Shown here piece after piece: positions 48,630-57,544 of a stretch of DNA of 64,000 nt. Position 1 is the first letter of the stretch, and every line of letters begins with the position of its first letter. The translations under genes and the position numbers were made by a program. Below the pieces are notes generated by a model. The model was not told where the DNA came from, made no database searches, and saw only the letters and a list, made by a program, of their open reading frames with translations. Location of the stretch: the NCBI RefSeq assembly GCF_014892575.1, contig NZ_JADBGI010000027.1, positions 27,310 through 91,309 of the forward strand, in the 5' to 3' direction. This stretch comes from Nocardiopsis coralli (GTDB lineage: Bacteria > Actinomycetota > Actinomycetes > Streptosporangiales > Streptosporangiaceae).

Positions 48630-50144
48630 GTGATCGTCCGGGATCTGCTTAACGAAAGAGAGCTGGGAATCCGCGCGACGTGGGCACCCGGCGGAATTCT
48701 GGATCAGAGAATCACCGGCGCGATCACCACTGACCTTCCCGACCCTTCCCGTTATCTCGAGAGCGGGAGAATTCTGCTGACCGGACTGGTGTGGTGGCGC
48801 ACCGGCGACCCCTCCCACGCGCTGGACGACTTCGTGCGCCGGTCGGTGCGGGCGGGTGTCGCGGCCCTGCTCGCGGGTGAGGCCGCGCACGGACCCGCCC
48901 CGGGGGCGCTCGTGGCGGCCTGCCGGGAACAAGGGATGCCCCTGCTGTCGGTACCGAGCTCGACCGGTTTCCACCAGGTCTCGGAGTACGTGCACCATCG
49001 GCTGTCCGTCGAGGAGCACGGCGGGGGTGAGGGGGCCGGCCCCGTCGAGGAACGCATGCGGCGCGACCTGACCGCGCTGGTCTCGGACGGGGTCGGCGCC
49101 CGCGCCCTGCTGGAACACGTGGCCGCCGCCCTGTCCGCGCTGCGCTGCGACATCGTCACCACCACCGGGCGGGTGGTCGCGTCCGGTTCCCCGTCGGCCT
49201 CCCCCGGGCAAGGGGGCGCAGAGCACGCCGGGGGCCGGCCTGCGGTGGCGCCGGTCCCCGGACCCTCACCGCTGGAGACCTGGTGGTTGCGGGTGTGGGC
49301 CGACCGGATGGTCCCCGCCCGCCCGTTGCAGGACGCCGCCGAGGTGGTCGGGTTGGAGCGGGCGCGGTCGGAGGCCTCGCGCCACGACCACCGGCGCTCG
49401 GCCGACCACCTGGTCGCGGTCCTGCACCGCACGTGGGGCGACCGGAACCCGGTGCTCACCGCGCTCTCGGCCTGCGGCATCCCCGACGGTGTTCCCCTGT
49501 CCGTGGTCACCGCGGTGGTGACGGGACCCGGGACCGCGGCCGAGTGGGCGCGCCATGCGCTGGAGGAGGCGCTGCGCCCCGTGGAGGAGCGCCCCGTCGT
49601 CGGGTCGTCACCGGAGGGGACCGCCGTCGGCGTGGTCTCCGCACCGCAGGAAGAGCACCTCCGGGCGCTGCGCGAATCCTGGAACGCCCTGCACACCGCG
49701 CTGGGCCGGGGCGCCACCCTGTACGCGGGGGTGAGCACGCCGGTCTCCACCGCCGACCTCCTGCCGACCGCCGTGGCTCAGAGCCGTTTCGCGCTCGGTT
49801 CGGTCTCGGGCTGCGGGCCGGAGGGCTCGACCGTGATGGCCGCCGCCGACATGCGCGGTGTGGGCGGACTGCTCGCCGGCCTGCCCGCCGAGGTCCGGCG
49901 CGACTACCACCAGCGCACCCTGGGCGAGCTGTTGGAGCACGACCGGCGCACCGGCAGCGAGTTCGCCCGGACCCTGCGGGTCTTCCTCGACCAGAACGGC
50001 TCGTGGGTGGGGACCGCGCGCGCACTGCACCTGCACGTGAACACCGTGCACTACCGCGTGCGGCGGATCGAGGGGTTGACCGGGACGGATCTGAGCGTCC
50101 TGGACCACCGCCTGGACCTGCGCGCCGCGCTCATGTGCGGCTAG
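48630..50144 (+). CDS. PucR-family purine catabolism regulator
   Basis: A 504-aa protein with an N-terminal PucR domain (VRDLLNERELGIRATWAPGGILDQRITGA, LLTGLVWW), a GGDEF-like middle part and a C-terminal helix-turn-helix (FLDQNGSWVGTARALHLHVNTVHYRVRRIE). GTG 48630 has GGAGG just upstream. It is divergent from the xanthine dehydrogenase-guanine deaminase operon, whose transcription it probably activates when purines are present, as PucR does in Bacillus. Confidence 0.87.
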   Translation: MIVRDLLNERELGIRATWAPGGILDQRITGAITTDLPDPSRYLESGRILLTGLVWWRTGDPSHALDDFVRRSVRAGVAALLAGEAAHGPAPGALVAACREQGMPLLSVPSSTGFHQVSEYVHHRLSVEEHGGGEGAGPVEERMRRDLTALVSDGVGARALLEHVAAALSALRCDIVTTTGRVVASGSPSASPGQGGAEHAGGRPAVAPVPGPSPLETWWLRVWADRMVPARPLQDAAEVVGLERARSEASRHDHRRSADHLVAVLHRTWGDRNPVLTALSACGIPDGVPLSVVTAVVTGPGTAAEWARHALEEALRPVEERPVVGSSPEGTAVGVVSAPQEEHLRALRESWNALHTALGRGATLYAGVSTPVSTADLLPTAVAQSRFALGSVSGCGPEGSTVMAAADMRGVGGLLAGLPAEVRRDYHQRTLGELLEHDRRTGSEFARTLRVFLDQNGSWVGTARALHLHVNTVHYRVRRIEGLTGTDLSVLDHRLDLRAALMCG

Positions 50145-50163
50145 GCCGGCCCTCGGGCGCGGG

Positions 50164-50808
50164 TCAGCTGCGGGCGAGGGCGCGCTCGGCCTGATCGGAC
50201 CACACGGGTGCGGCGTCGGGCAGGCCGGCCAGGCGGCGCAGGGTGTCGGCGTCGCCGGCGCGGGAGGCGCGGAACCCCGACAGGACCGTGAGCCCGTGCT
50301 CGGGGCGGTGTTCGACGGTCACCGGATCGCCGGGGGCGACGTGCCCCGGTTCCAAGACGCGCAGGTAGACACCGGTGCGCCCCTCCTCGGTGAACCGGCG
50401 CACCCACTGGCGCTCGGCGAGCCAGGCCTGGAACACCCCGCACGGGGTCCGCGGCAGGGTCACCTCGAGCAGCGCTCCACCGGCCCTCCAGCGTTCTCCG
50501 ACGACGGTGTCGAGCAGATCGAGGCCGGTCGTGGTGAGGTTCTCGCCGAAGCTCCCGTTGGCGAGCGTGCGCCCGATGCGGGCCTCCCACAGGTCGAGGT
50601 CCTCGCGGGCGTAGGCGTAGACCGCCTTGTCGCGGCCGCCGTGGTGCTCGAGGTCGGCCTGCTGGTCGCCCTCGAGACCGTTCGGGCCGACGTGGGCGCC
50701 GCCCTCGACGGGCGTCTTGTCGATGGCCGTGCGTTTGAGGCGTCCGGCCCAGTCGGCGTCGAAGGCCCGGCCGGTCTGGACGGAGAGGATGCTGGAGGTG
50801 GAGTCCAT
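50164..50808 (-). CDS. MOSC-domain protein (YiiM-like)
   Basis: A 214-aa protein with the MOSC pattern LEGDQQADLEHHGGRDKAVYAY, GSFGENLTTTG and the conserved Cys in PRTPCGVFQAWL. YiiM-type MOSC proteins handle molybdenum-linked N-hydroxylated substrates. Its place beside the molybdenum-dependent xanthine dehydrogenase is suggestive but it is convergent to pucR, not in the xdh operon. Confidence 0.85.
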   Translation of the reverse strand: MDSTSSILSVQTGRAFDADWAGRLKRTAIDKTPVEGGAHVGPNGLEGDQQADLEHHGGRDKAVYAYAREDLDLWEARIGRTLANGSFGENLTTTGLDLLDTVVGERWRAGGALLEVTLPRTPCGVFQAWLAERQWVRRFTEEGRTGVYLRVLEPGHVAPGDPVTVEHRPEHGLTVLSGFRASRAGDADTLRRLAGLPDAAPVWSDQAERALARS

Positions 50809-51030
50809 GTGCGAAGCGTAGGCCGCGACGGCCTTCTCCGGCCAGGGAGATCCCGTTCACAGCACGCCGCGCGCAGCCCCCGCAGACCGCCCCCGACCTG
50901 CGCTCGGGCACAGGCCCCGCGCGGGCGGGCCCCAGGTCCCGTGGGAGCGGTACCAAATCCCCTCACCGGCGCCGTGACCGGGCTGTTGGCTGGTACCGGA
51001 AGCAACCGGAACTCGGTGAAAGGACACACG

Positions 51031-51582
51031 ATGTCCGACGACTCGACCATCCCCCGCACCACCCCGGGATCCACCGGCGACGACCGTGCCCCCGTCGCCG
51101 CTCCGGCCGCGCGCACGCTGCTCGCGCTGGTGCGGATCTCCATCGGTTGGATCTTCCTGTGGGCGTTCCTCGACAAGCTCCTGGGCCTGGGCCGCTCCAC
51201 CCCGGCCGAGGGCGCCTGGCTCACCGGGGGCAGCCCCACGGAGGGGTACCTGGCCTCGGTGGAGGGACCCTTCGCCCCGGTGTTCAACGCGATGTCCGGC
51301 GCGGCCTGGGCCGACGTGCTGTTCATGCTCGGCCTGGGCGCGATCGGGCTCTCGTTGGTGCTGGGCGTGGGTGAGCGCATCGCCGCGGCCACGGGCGCCC
51401 TGCTGCTCATGTTCATGTACGCGGCGTCGCTGCCGCTGGAGACCAACCCGTTCATGGACGACTACATCGTGCAGTCGCTGGCCCTGGGTGCATTGGCGTG
51501 CGCGCGTTCGGGCGAGACGCTGGGGCTGGGCCGGTGGTGGGCCTCCACCGGGCTGGTGCGGCGCTTCCCCGTGCTGCGCTGA
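51031..51582 (+). CDS. DoxX-like integral membrane protein
   Basis: A 183-aa protein. After about 30 polar residues come four hydrophobic segments: LLALVRISIGWIFLWAFLDKL, ADVLFMLGLGAIGLSLVLGV, IAAATGALLLMFMYAA and DDYIVQSLALGALACA. The first segment has the family phrase RISIGWIFLWAFLDK. Its function is unclear (redox or quinone-linked in some relatives). Start ATG 51031 has AAGGA upstream. It stands alone. Confidence 0.78.
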   Translation: MSDDSTIPRTTPGSTGDDRAPVAAPAARTLLALVRISIGWIFLWAFLDKLLGLGRSTPAEGAWLTGGSPTEGYLASVEGPFAPVFNAMSGAAWADVLFMLGLGAIGLSLVLGVGERIAAATGALLLMFMYAASLPLETNPFMDDYIVQSLALGALACARSGETLGLGRWWASTGLVRRFPVLR

Positions 51583-51613
51583 GCCCTCGTGCCCGGAGGC
51601 CCCGGATCCCGGG

Positions 51614-52651
51614 TCAGACGGCCCGGGGTTCGGCCACCGCCGCGGTGCGGGAGGGCGCGGCGGCCGTGGACCCGCGCACGACGAGTTCCGGCGCGAACAT
51701 GTACTCGGTGCGCGAAACCGCGTGCCCGGCGATCTCGTCGCACAGGGTGCGCACCGCGGCCAGCGCCATCGCCGTGACGGGTTGGCGCACGGTGGTCAGC
51801 GGCGGGTCGGTGAACGCGATGAGCTGCGAGTCGTCGTAGCCGACCACGGAGAAGTCCTTCGGCACTCGCAGGCCGAGTCGGCGCGCGGCCCGGATCGCGC
51901 CGAGGGCCATCATGTCGGATCCGCAGACCATGGCGGTGACGCCGCGTTCGATGAGCGCGGTGGCGGCCGCCTCCCCGCCCTCGACGCCGAACAGGGACAG
52001 CTCGACGAGCCCTTCGCCGTCCAGACCGTGCGCGGCCAGGGCCTGGTGGTACCCCTCGAGCTTGCGGTGCACCGGGACGTAGCGCTCGGGCCCGCTGGTG
52101 AAGCCGATGCGGGTGTGTCCGGTGGCGACGAGGTGGTCGACGGCCTGGCGCCCGGCCTCGCGGTCGTCGCAGGAGACGAACGCGGCCGGGATGTGCTCGG
52201 AGTAGCCGTTGACCAGCACGATCGGCAGGCCCCGTGAGACCAGCGACTCATAGCGCTCACGGGGCGCGCTGGTGTCGGCGTGCCGGCCGGAGACGAAGAT
52301 GATGCCGGAGACGTTGCGCTCCAGCAGGAGTTCGACGTACTCGTCCTCGGTGATGCCGCCGGGCGTCTGGGTGCACAGGACGGGGGTGAAACCCCGCTGG
52401 GCGAGGGCCCCCTCGGCGGCCTGGGCGAACATCGGGAACACGGGGTTGCCGAGCTCGGGCACGACCATGCCGACCAGCCCGGCCGAGCGCTGGCGCAGCC
52501 GCGCGGGGCGTTCGTATCCGAGCACGTCCAGCGCGGTGAGCACGGCCTTGCGTGTATCGCCGCCGACGCCGGGTTTGTCGTTGAGCACCCGCGAGACGGT
52601 GGCCTCGCTGACGCCTGCGTGCCGCGCGATGTCGGCCAGTCGTGGACCCAT
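51614..52651 (-). CDS. LacI-family regulator, probable controller of alpha-glucoside use
   Basis: A 345-aa LacI protein. The N-terminal helix-turn-helix and hinge read RLADIARHAGVSEATVSRVLNDKPGV, and the periplasmic-binding-like effector domain follows (LVGMVVPELGNPVFPMF to VVGYDDSQLIAFTDPPLTTVRQP). It is divergent from the GH13 gene; a LacI-type palindrome lies between them and another before the binding-protein gene at 57545. It is probably a MalR/AglR-type sugar repressor. Confidence 0.88.
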   Translation of the reverse strand: MGPRLADIARHAGVSEATVSRVLNDKPGVGGDTRKAVLTALDVLGYERPARLRQRSAGLVGMVVPELGNPVFPMFAQAAEGALAQRGFTPVLCTQTPGGITEDEYVELLLERNVSGIIFVSGRHADTSAPRERYESLVSRGLPIVLVNGYSEHIPAAFVSCDDREAGRQAVDHLVATGHTRIGFTSGPERYVPVHRKLEGYHQALAAHGLDGEGLVELSLFGVEGGEAAATALIERGVTAMVCGSDMMALGAIRAARRLGLRVPKDFSVVGYDDSQLIAFTDPPLTTVRQPVTAMALAAVRTLCDEIAGHAVSRTEYMFAPELVVRGSTAAAPSRTAAVAEPRAV

Positions 52652-52703
52652 GCGGCCGATTTTAGTCGAGATGACCGTCACACGACAGAAAGTTGACGGT
52701 AAT

Positions 52704-52720
52704 CTTGCGCAAGAACTTGC
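52704..52720. promoter_or_regulatory. LacI-type operator at the GH13 promoter
   Basis: CTTGCGCAAG (52704-52713) is a perfect palindrome overlapping GCAAG-AA-CTTGC (52709-52720). A -35 TTGACG (52693-52698) lies just upstream, so binding would block the GH13 promoter and perhaps lacI. The GCAAGnn(A/C)TTGC core recurs at 57443-57454. Confidence 0.6.
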
Positions 52721-52744
52721 ACAGGCCCATTGGGAAGGACCTCC

Positions 52745-54334
52745 ATGGAGTCGCACTGGTGGCGCGAGGCGGCCATCTACCAGATCTACGTGCGCAGCTT
52801 CGCCGACTCCGACGGCGACGGCGAGGGCGACCTGGCGGGCATCCGCCAGAAGCTCCCGGAGCTGGCGGAACTGGGCGTGGACGCGGTCTGGCTGACCCCC
52901 TTCTACGTCTCCCCCCTGGCCGACGGCGGCTACGACGTCGCCGACTACCGCGACGTGGACCCGCGCTTCGGCACCCTGGACGACTTCGACGCCCTGCTGG
53001 CCACCGCGCACGGGCTCGGAATCAGGGTGATCATCGACGTGGTACCCAACCACACCTCGTCGGCGCACCGGTGGTTCCGCGAGGCGGTGGCGGCCGAACC
53101 GGGCAGCCCGGAGCGGGCGCGGTACATGTTCCGCGACGGGCACGGCCCCGGCGGCGACGAACCGCCCAACAACTGGACCTCGATCTTCGGCGGCCCGGCC
53201 TGGACCCGCCTCAAGCGCCCCGACGGCACCCCGGAGCAGTGGTACCTGCACCTGTTCGACGCCGAGCAGCCCGACCTCGACTGGACCAATGCGGAGGTGC
53301 ACGAGGAGTTCGACGACGTCCTGCGTTTCTGGCTGGACCGGGGTGTGGACGGTTTCCGCATCGACGTCGCACACGGCATGGTCAAGGACCCGGAACTGCC
53401 CGACGTCGCCGAGGGCACCGACGCGGGCCTGCTCGACGGGCACCACCGGCTCCCCTACTTCGACCAGGAGGGCGTGCACGAGATCTACCGCCGCTGGCGC
53501 TCGATCACCGACTCCTACGAGGGCGACCGGGCCCTGGTCGCCGAGGCCTGGGTGGAGGACGCCGACCGGATCGCACGTTACGTGCGCCCCGACGAGCTCC
53601 ACCAGGCGTTCAACTTCGAGTACCTGACCGCCCCGTGGGACGCCGCTCACCTGCGCCGGGTCGTGGACACCTCGCTGGCCGCCAACGGCGCGGTCGGGGC
53701 GACCACGACCTGGGTGCTGTCCAACCACGACGTGACGCGCCACGTGACCCGGTTCGGCGGAGGCGAGCAGGGGCTGCGCCGGGCGCGCGCGGCCACGCTG
53801 CTGATGCTGGCACTGCCGGGGTCGGCCTACCTGTACCAGGGCGAGGAGCTGGGCCTTCCGGAGGTGACCGACCTTCCGGAGGACGCCCTGCAGGACCCCA
53901 CGTGGGAGCGTTCGGGCCGCACCGACCGGGGCCGGGACGGGTGCCGGGTCCCGCTGCCGTGGGAGGGCGAGAGCTCCCCGTTCGGGTTCGGTCCGGAGGG
54001 GACCGTGCCGTGGCTGCCGGTGCCGCAGTCCTACGGGCAGCTGTCGCGCGCGGCCCAGCGCGGCGTGGAGGGTTCGACGCTGGAGCTGTACACACGCGCC
54101 CTGCGGCTGCGGCGCGAGCTGGACGCCCTGGGCGACGGGGAGCTGGAGTGGCTGGACTCCCCCGAGGGCGTGCTCTTCTTCGACCGCGGCTCGGGGGTGC
54201 GCTGCGCGGTGAACCTGACCGGGGAGCCGGTGGAGCTGCCCGGCGGCGAGGTGCTGGCCTCCAGCGGTCCGGTGCAGGAGAGCGGCGCGCTCCTGACGCT
54301 GCCGGGTGACACGGCGGTGTGGCTGCGCGTGTGA
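52745..54334 (+). CDS. GH13 alpha-glucosidase (oligo-1,6-glucosidase type)
   Basis: A 529-aa intracellular glycoside hydrolase. The barrel starts WWREAAIYQIYVRSFADSDGDGEG. Conserved regions are DVVPNHTS, GFRIDVAHGM (nucleophile Asp), LVAEAWV (acid/base Glu) and LSNHDVTRH (third Asp). There is no signal peptide, so it acts on imported maltose or isomalto-oligosaccharides. ATG 52745 has GGAAGGA upstream. The transporter genes lie 3.2 kb downstream on the same strand and share the operator type. Confidence 0.93.
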   Translation: MESHWWREAAIYQIYVRSFADSDGDGEGDLAGIRQKLPELAELGVDAVWLTPFYVSPLADGGYDVADYRDVDPRFGTLDDFDALLATAHGLGIRVIIDVVPNHTSSAHRWFREAVAAEPGSPERARYMFRDGHGPGGDEPPNNWTSIFGGPAWTRLKRPDGTPEQWYLHLFDAEQPDLDWTNAEVHEEFDDVLRFWLDRGVDGFRIDVAHGMVKDPELPDVAEGTDAGLLDGHHRLPYFDQEGVHEIYRRWRSITDSYEGDRALVAEAWVEDADRIARYVRPDELHQAFNFEYLTAPWDAAHLRRVVDTSLAANGAVGATTTWVLSNHDVTRHVTRFGGGEQGLRRARAATLLMLALPGSAYLYQGEELGLPEVTDLPEDALQDPTWERSGRTDRGRDGCRVPLPWEGESSPFGFGPEGTVPWLPVPQSYGQLSRAAQRGVEGSTLELYTRALRLRRELDALGDGELEWLDSPEGVLFFDRGSGVRCAVNLTGEPVELPGGEVLASSGPVQESGALLTLPGDTAVWLRV

Positions 54335-54342
54335 GGCGTGGC

Positions 54343-54388
54343 GGGCCCGGTCGGGGCGCGGGACACACGTTCCGCCCCGGCCGGGCCC
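54343..54388 (+). terminator. Hairpin terminator after the GH13 gene
   Basis: GGGCCCGGTCGGGGCG (54343-54358) pairs with CGCCCCGGCCGGGCCC (54373-54388), a 16-bp stem with one G-T pair, followed by TTCGTGT. Confidence 0.75.
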
Positions 54389-54546
54389 TTCGTGTGTCCG
54401 GTCCACGTTTCCACCGGGGACCTTGCAATCCGGAACGCGTTCCGCTTACTGTCGGGAACGTACTCGATGGCCGCCGGCACGGGAGTTTCGCCCGGATGGT
54501 GCAGAGGGGGTTCCTCCCTGTCGGCCGTGGAGATGGGACTGAGCGC

Positions 54547-55227
54547 ATGCCACCGATCGACGTGACCCCGGGGACCGTCGTCCTCTATGCCGACATCGGT
54601 TGCCCCTGGGCCCACGTGGCGCACCACCGGCTCTTCACCACCCGCCGACGGCTCGGGCTGCAGGAGGACGTGCGGATCGACGTCCGCCCGTTCCCCCTCG
54701 AGCTCATCAACGACATGGCCACGCCCAAGCTGATCCTGGACGCGGAGCTGCCGGTCGCGGGCGGGCTGGAACCCGCCGCCGGCTGGCAGGTGTGGCAGGC
54801 GCCCGCGCACGACTACCCGGTGACGACCGTGCTCGCGATGGAGGCCGTGGAGGTCGCGAAGGACCAGGGGCTGGAGGCGAGCGCGGCGCTGGACCGCGGT
54901 CTGCGCAGGGCGCTGTTCGGACAGAGCCGCAACGTCTCGATGCGGCACGAGGTCCTCGCGGTCGCCGACTCGTGCGGGCTCGACGTCGAGGCCGTCCGCA
55001 AGGGCCTCGCCTCCGGGCGGGCGCGCGCCTACATCGAGGAGCAGGTTCCGCTCTGCCGGGGCAGCACGGTCCAGGGCAGCCCGACCCTGTTCTTCCCGGA
55101 CGGCACGTGGGTGCACAACCCCGGCGTCCGGCTGCGGTGGGAGGGCGCCGAGGGCGTCGGCTTCCCGGTCGTCGAACGGGACGACCCCGGCGTCTACGAC
55201 GACCTCGTGCGCAGGGCGCTCCCCTGA
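54547..55227 (+). CDS. DsbA/FrnE-like thioredoxin-fold protein
   Basis: A 226-aa protein. The active-site region reads YADIGCPWAHVAHHRL: CPWA keeps only the first Cys of the CPWC motif of FrnE-type dithiol oxidoreductases. The cis-Pro loop is QGSPTLFFPDG. With one active-site Cys it is more likely a glutathione/mycothiol-type transferase or isomerase (HCCA isomerase-like) than a disulfide oxidase. ATG 54547 was chosen by the start of the fold. It lies 41 bp before wrbA and is probably co-transcribed. Confidence 0.7.
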   Translation: MPPIDVTPGTVVLYADIGCPWAHVAHHRLFTTRRRLGLQEDVRIDVRPFPLELINDMATPKLILDAELPVAGGLEPAAGWQVWQAPAHDYPVTTVLAMEAVEVAKDQGLEASAALDRGLRRALFGQSRNVSMRHEVLAVADSCGLDVEAVRKGLASGRARAYIEEQVPLCRGSTVQGSPTLFFPDGTWVHNPGVRLRWEGAEGVGFPVVERDDPGVYDDLVRRALP

Positions 55228-55268
55228 CCAACAGAACCCCGACAACGACAACCACAGGAGGAACCCCC

Positions 55269-55874
55269 ATGCCAGCCAGGGTCGCGGTCATCTACTACAG
55301 CTCGACGGGCCATGTCCACCAGCTCGCCCGCGAGGTGCACGACGGTGCCAGGGAGGCGGGCTCCGAGGTCCGGCTGCTGCGGGCGGCCGAGCTCGCCCCG
55401 CAGAGCGTGATCGACGGGGAGCCCGACTGGTACGCGAACCAGCAGGCCACCAAGGACATCCCGGAGGCGGCGCTCGACGACCTGCTGTGGGCGGACGCGT
55501 ACGTGTTCGGCACCCCCACCCGGTACGGCAACGTCTCCGCCCAGCTCAAGCAGTTCCTGGACACGACGGGCGGCCTCTGGTTCGAGGGGAAGCTCGCCGA
55601 CAAGATCGTCAGCGGGTTCACCAGCGCCGATGAGACACACGGCGGCCAGGAGACCACCATCACCAGCATGTACAACGTCTTCATGCACTGGGGAGCCATC
55701 ATCGTGCCGCTCGGCTACACCGACGGGGTGGTCTCCGCAGCAGGGGGCAACCCGTACGGGGCGAGCAGCACGCACCGTGCGAGCAACCCGACGAAGGAGG
55801 AACTGGCCGCGGCGCACTACCAGGGCCGCAGGGTCGCCGAGACGGCCGCCCGGTTCGTCCGGGGCAGGGTCTGA
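55269..55874 (+). CDS. wrbA: NAD(P)H:quinone oxidoreductase, WrbA type
   Basis: A 201-aa flavodoxin-like enzyme. The FMN phosphate loop is YYSSTGHVHQLA at the N-terminus; GTPTRYGNVSAQLKQFLDTTGGLW and TSADETHGGQETT are WrbA hallmarks. It reduces quinones by two electrons, avoiding semiquinone radicals. ATG 55269 has AGGAGG upstream. It follows the FrnE-like gene and precedes a TetR gene. Confidence 0.92.
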   Translation: MPARVAVIYYSSTGHVHQLAREVHDGAREAGSEVRLLRAAELAPQSVIDGEPDWYANQQATKDIPEAALDDLLWADAYVFGTPTRYGNVSAQLKQFLDTTGGLWFEGKLADKIVSGFTSADETHGGQETTITSMYNVFMHWGAIIVPLGYTDGVVSAAGGNPYGASSTHRASNPTKEELAAAHYQGRRVAETAARFVRGRV

Positions 55875-55894
55875 TCCCGGTTCTTCACGAGCCA

Positions 55895-55951
55895 CGGCTC
55901 TTCCGCCGAGATCCGGGGCCGGGAGACCGCCCGGACGGAGCGGAAGAGCCG
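55895..55951 (+). terminator. Hairpin terminator after wrbA
   Basis: CGGCTCTTCCGC (55895-55906) and GCGGAAGAGCCG (55940-55951) are perfect 12-base arms with a 33-nt GC-rich loop. Confidence 0.6.
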
Positions 55952-56055
55952 CCCTGCACCCCATGACGAGCAACGGAAACGGAAGGCCTTCCGCTATGCT
56001 GGGCCGCCCCGCCCACCCACCGGTCGGGGCCCGATGTCTGGCACGAGGGGTTGCA

Positions 56056-56691
56056 GTGGAGGAGAGCAGAGACGGCCGGCGCGCACAGCGGGCAGCGCTG
56101 CCCATGGCCGACCAGCCGGTGGCCGAACGCGCCGACGCCGCGCGCAACCGGCACAAGATCCTCGAGGCGGCGTCGCGGATCCTGGCCGAAAGCGGCCCCG
56201 AAGGACTCCGTATGGAAGAGGTCGCCTCGGCGGCCGGCGTCGGGGTCGGCACCCTCTACCGCCGCTTCGGCGGCCAGGCCGGCCTCGCCTACGCGCTGCT
56301 CGACGAGAAGGAGCGCGAGTTGCAGACCGCGGTGATGACCGGCCCGCCGCCCCTCGGCCCCGGCGCGGACCCGTTCCCCCGGCTGCGCGCCTTCCTGCGC
56401 GAACTGCTGCACCGGGTCGCGCACCAGGGGAAACTGCTCGTCACCGCGGAGATGAACCGGCCGCACGCGCGCTTCGCGGGGGCCTACGGGGTGCACCACG
56501 CGCACGTCAGCGGCCTCCTGCGGCTGGCCCGCCCCGATCTCGACGACCGTGTGATGGCCGACGCTCTCCTCGCTCCGCTGTCCGCGACCCTGGTGACCTA
56601 CGAACTCGAGGTCGGCGAACACAGCCTCGACGGCATCGAGGCCGTCCTCGACGCGCTCGTCGACGGCCTGGAGGCGTGCGCACCCCGGTGA
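56056..56691 (+). CDS. TetR-family transcriptional regulator
   Basis: A 211-aa TetR protein. The DNA-binding helices read ARNRHKILEAASRILAESG and LRMEEVASAAGVGVGTLYRRFGGQAGL; a helical ligand domain follows. GTG 56056 is favoured by GAGGGG 5 nt upstream; ATG 56104 is the alternative. Its neighbours are wrbA and a small NAD(P)-binding protein; it may control redox genes here, though no operator was identified. Confidence 0.83.
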   Translation: MEESRDGRRAQRAALPMADQPVAERADAARNRHKILEAASRILAESGPEGLRMEEVASAAGVGVGTLYRRFGGQAGLAYALLDEKERELQTAVMTGPPPLGPGADPFPRLRAFLRELLHRVAHQGKLLVTAEMNRPHARFAGAYGVHHAHVSGLLRLARPDLDDRVMADALLAPLSATLVTYELEVGEHSLDGIEAVLDALVDGLEACAPR

Positions 56692-56733
56692 CGGCGGCCT
56701 GAAGAGCGACACTCTGCTTCGGGTGGGGGAACG

Positions 56734-57279
56734 ATGAGCACGGAACACGAACTCCTCGTCGTGGGCGGGACCGGCATGCTCCGCCCCGCCGTCCACGACC
56801 TGCTGGACTCCGGCGCCCGGGTCGTCCTCGTCGCACGCCGCCCGGAGCGGGCCGCGGCCGGGGCACCCGACCGCGGGCGGCTGGTACCGGTCGCCGCCGA
56901 CTGGAAAGACCCCCAGCGGTTGGGCGAGGCGGTGCGGGAGGCCGTGGTCGGGCGGCCGGTGACCGAAGCGCTCCTGTGGGTCCACACGCCCCACGACGAA
57001 GGTGTGCACCGAACCCTCGACCCACTGCTCTCCCCGGACGCGACCGTGGTCCAGCTCTGGGGCAGCGCCGGCGCCGACCCCCGCAACAGCCGGCCCCTGC
57101 CGGACCAGTACTCGCCACCGCGCAGCTACCGCAGCGTCGTGCTCGGGTTCGCCGACACCGCACGCGGCACCCGATGGCTCACCGACCGCGAGATCTCCGA
57201 CGGTGCCCTGCGCGCGTTGAGGGACACTGCGCCCGAGCAGATCGTCGGGCGGGTGGAACCGTGGTCCGACCACCCGTGA
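56734..57279 (+). CDS. Short NAD(P)-binding Rossmann-fold protein
   Basis: A 181-aa protein with a nucleotide-binding start LLVVGGTGMLRPAVHDLLDSGARVVLVARR, like short-chain dehydrogenase or NmrA-type proteins, but too short for a full dehydrogenase and without a YxxxK motif. The C-terminal half includes LLWVHTPHDEGVHRTLDPLL and VVQLWGSAGADPR. Function unknown. It lies 42 bp after the TetR gene, so the two may be co-transcribed. Confidence 0.65.
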   Translation: MSTEHELLVVGGTGMLRPAVHDLLDSGARVVLVARRPERAAAGAPDRGRLVPVAADWKDPQRLGEAVREAVVGRPVTEALLWVHTPHDEGVHRTLDPLLSPDATVVQLWGSAGADPRNSRPLPDQYSPPRSYRSVVLGFADTARGTRWLTDREISDGALRALRDTAPEQIVGRVEPWSDHP

Positions 57280-57442
57280 AGCGGTGCACGGACCACGGGT
57301 GACGACCGCGCCCGTGACCACCGGCCGCCCGTGACGCTCGCCCACCGTCATACGGTACGCACCCCGGGCACACGATGACGGGGCTGTTCTCCACGTGTTT
57401 CCACATCTTTACCGGGGCGGCCTGCAAGGCATTTCAATCCAT

Positions 57443-57454
57443 GCAAGTTATTGC
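57443..57454 (+). promoter_or_regulatory. LacI-type operator upstream of the sugar-binding protein gene
   Basis: GCAAGTTATTGC matches the GCAAGnn(A/C)TTGC core found before the GH13 gene. A second TGCAAG lies 19 bp upstream. It is about 90 bp before the ATG at 57545, in an otherwise empty 265-bp gap. Confidence 0.5.
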
Positions 57455-57544
57455 TAACGTCACATCACCACGCACACCCCGACGGGCCCGCCTCCCCCGG
57501 CGGACCGCGTGCGTTCCCCCTGCAGGCCCCCGGAAGGAACACAC

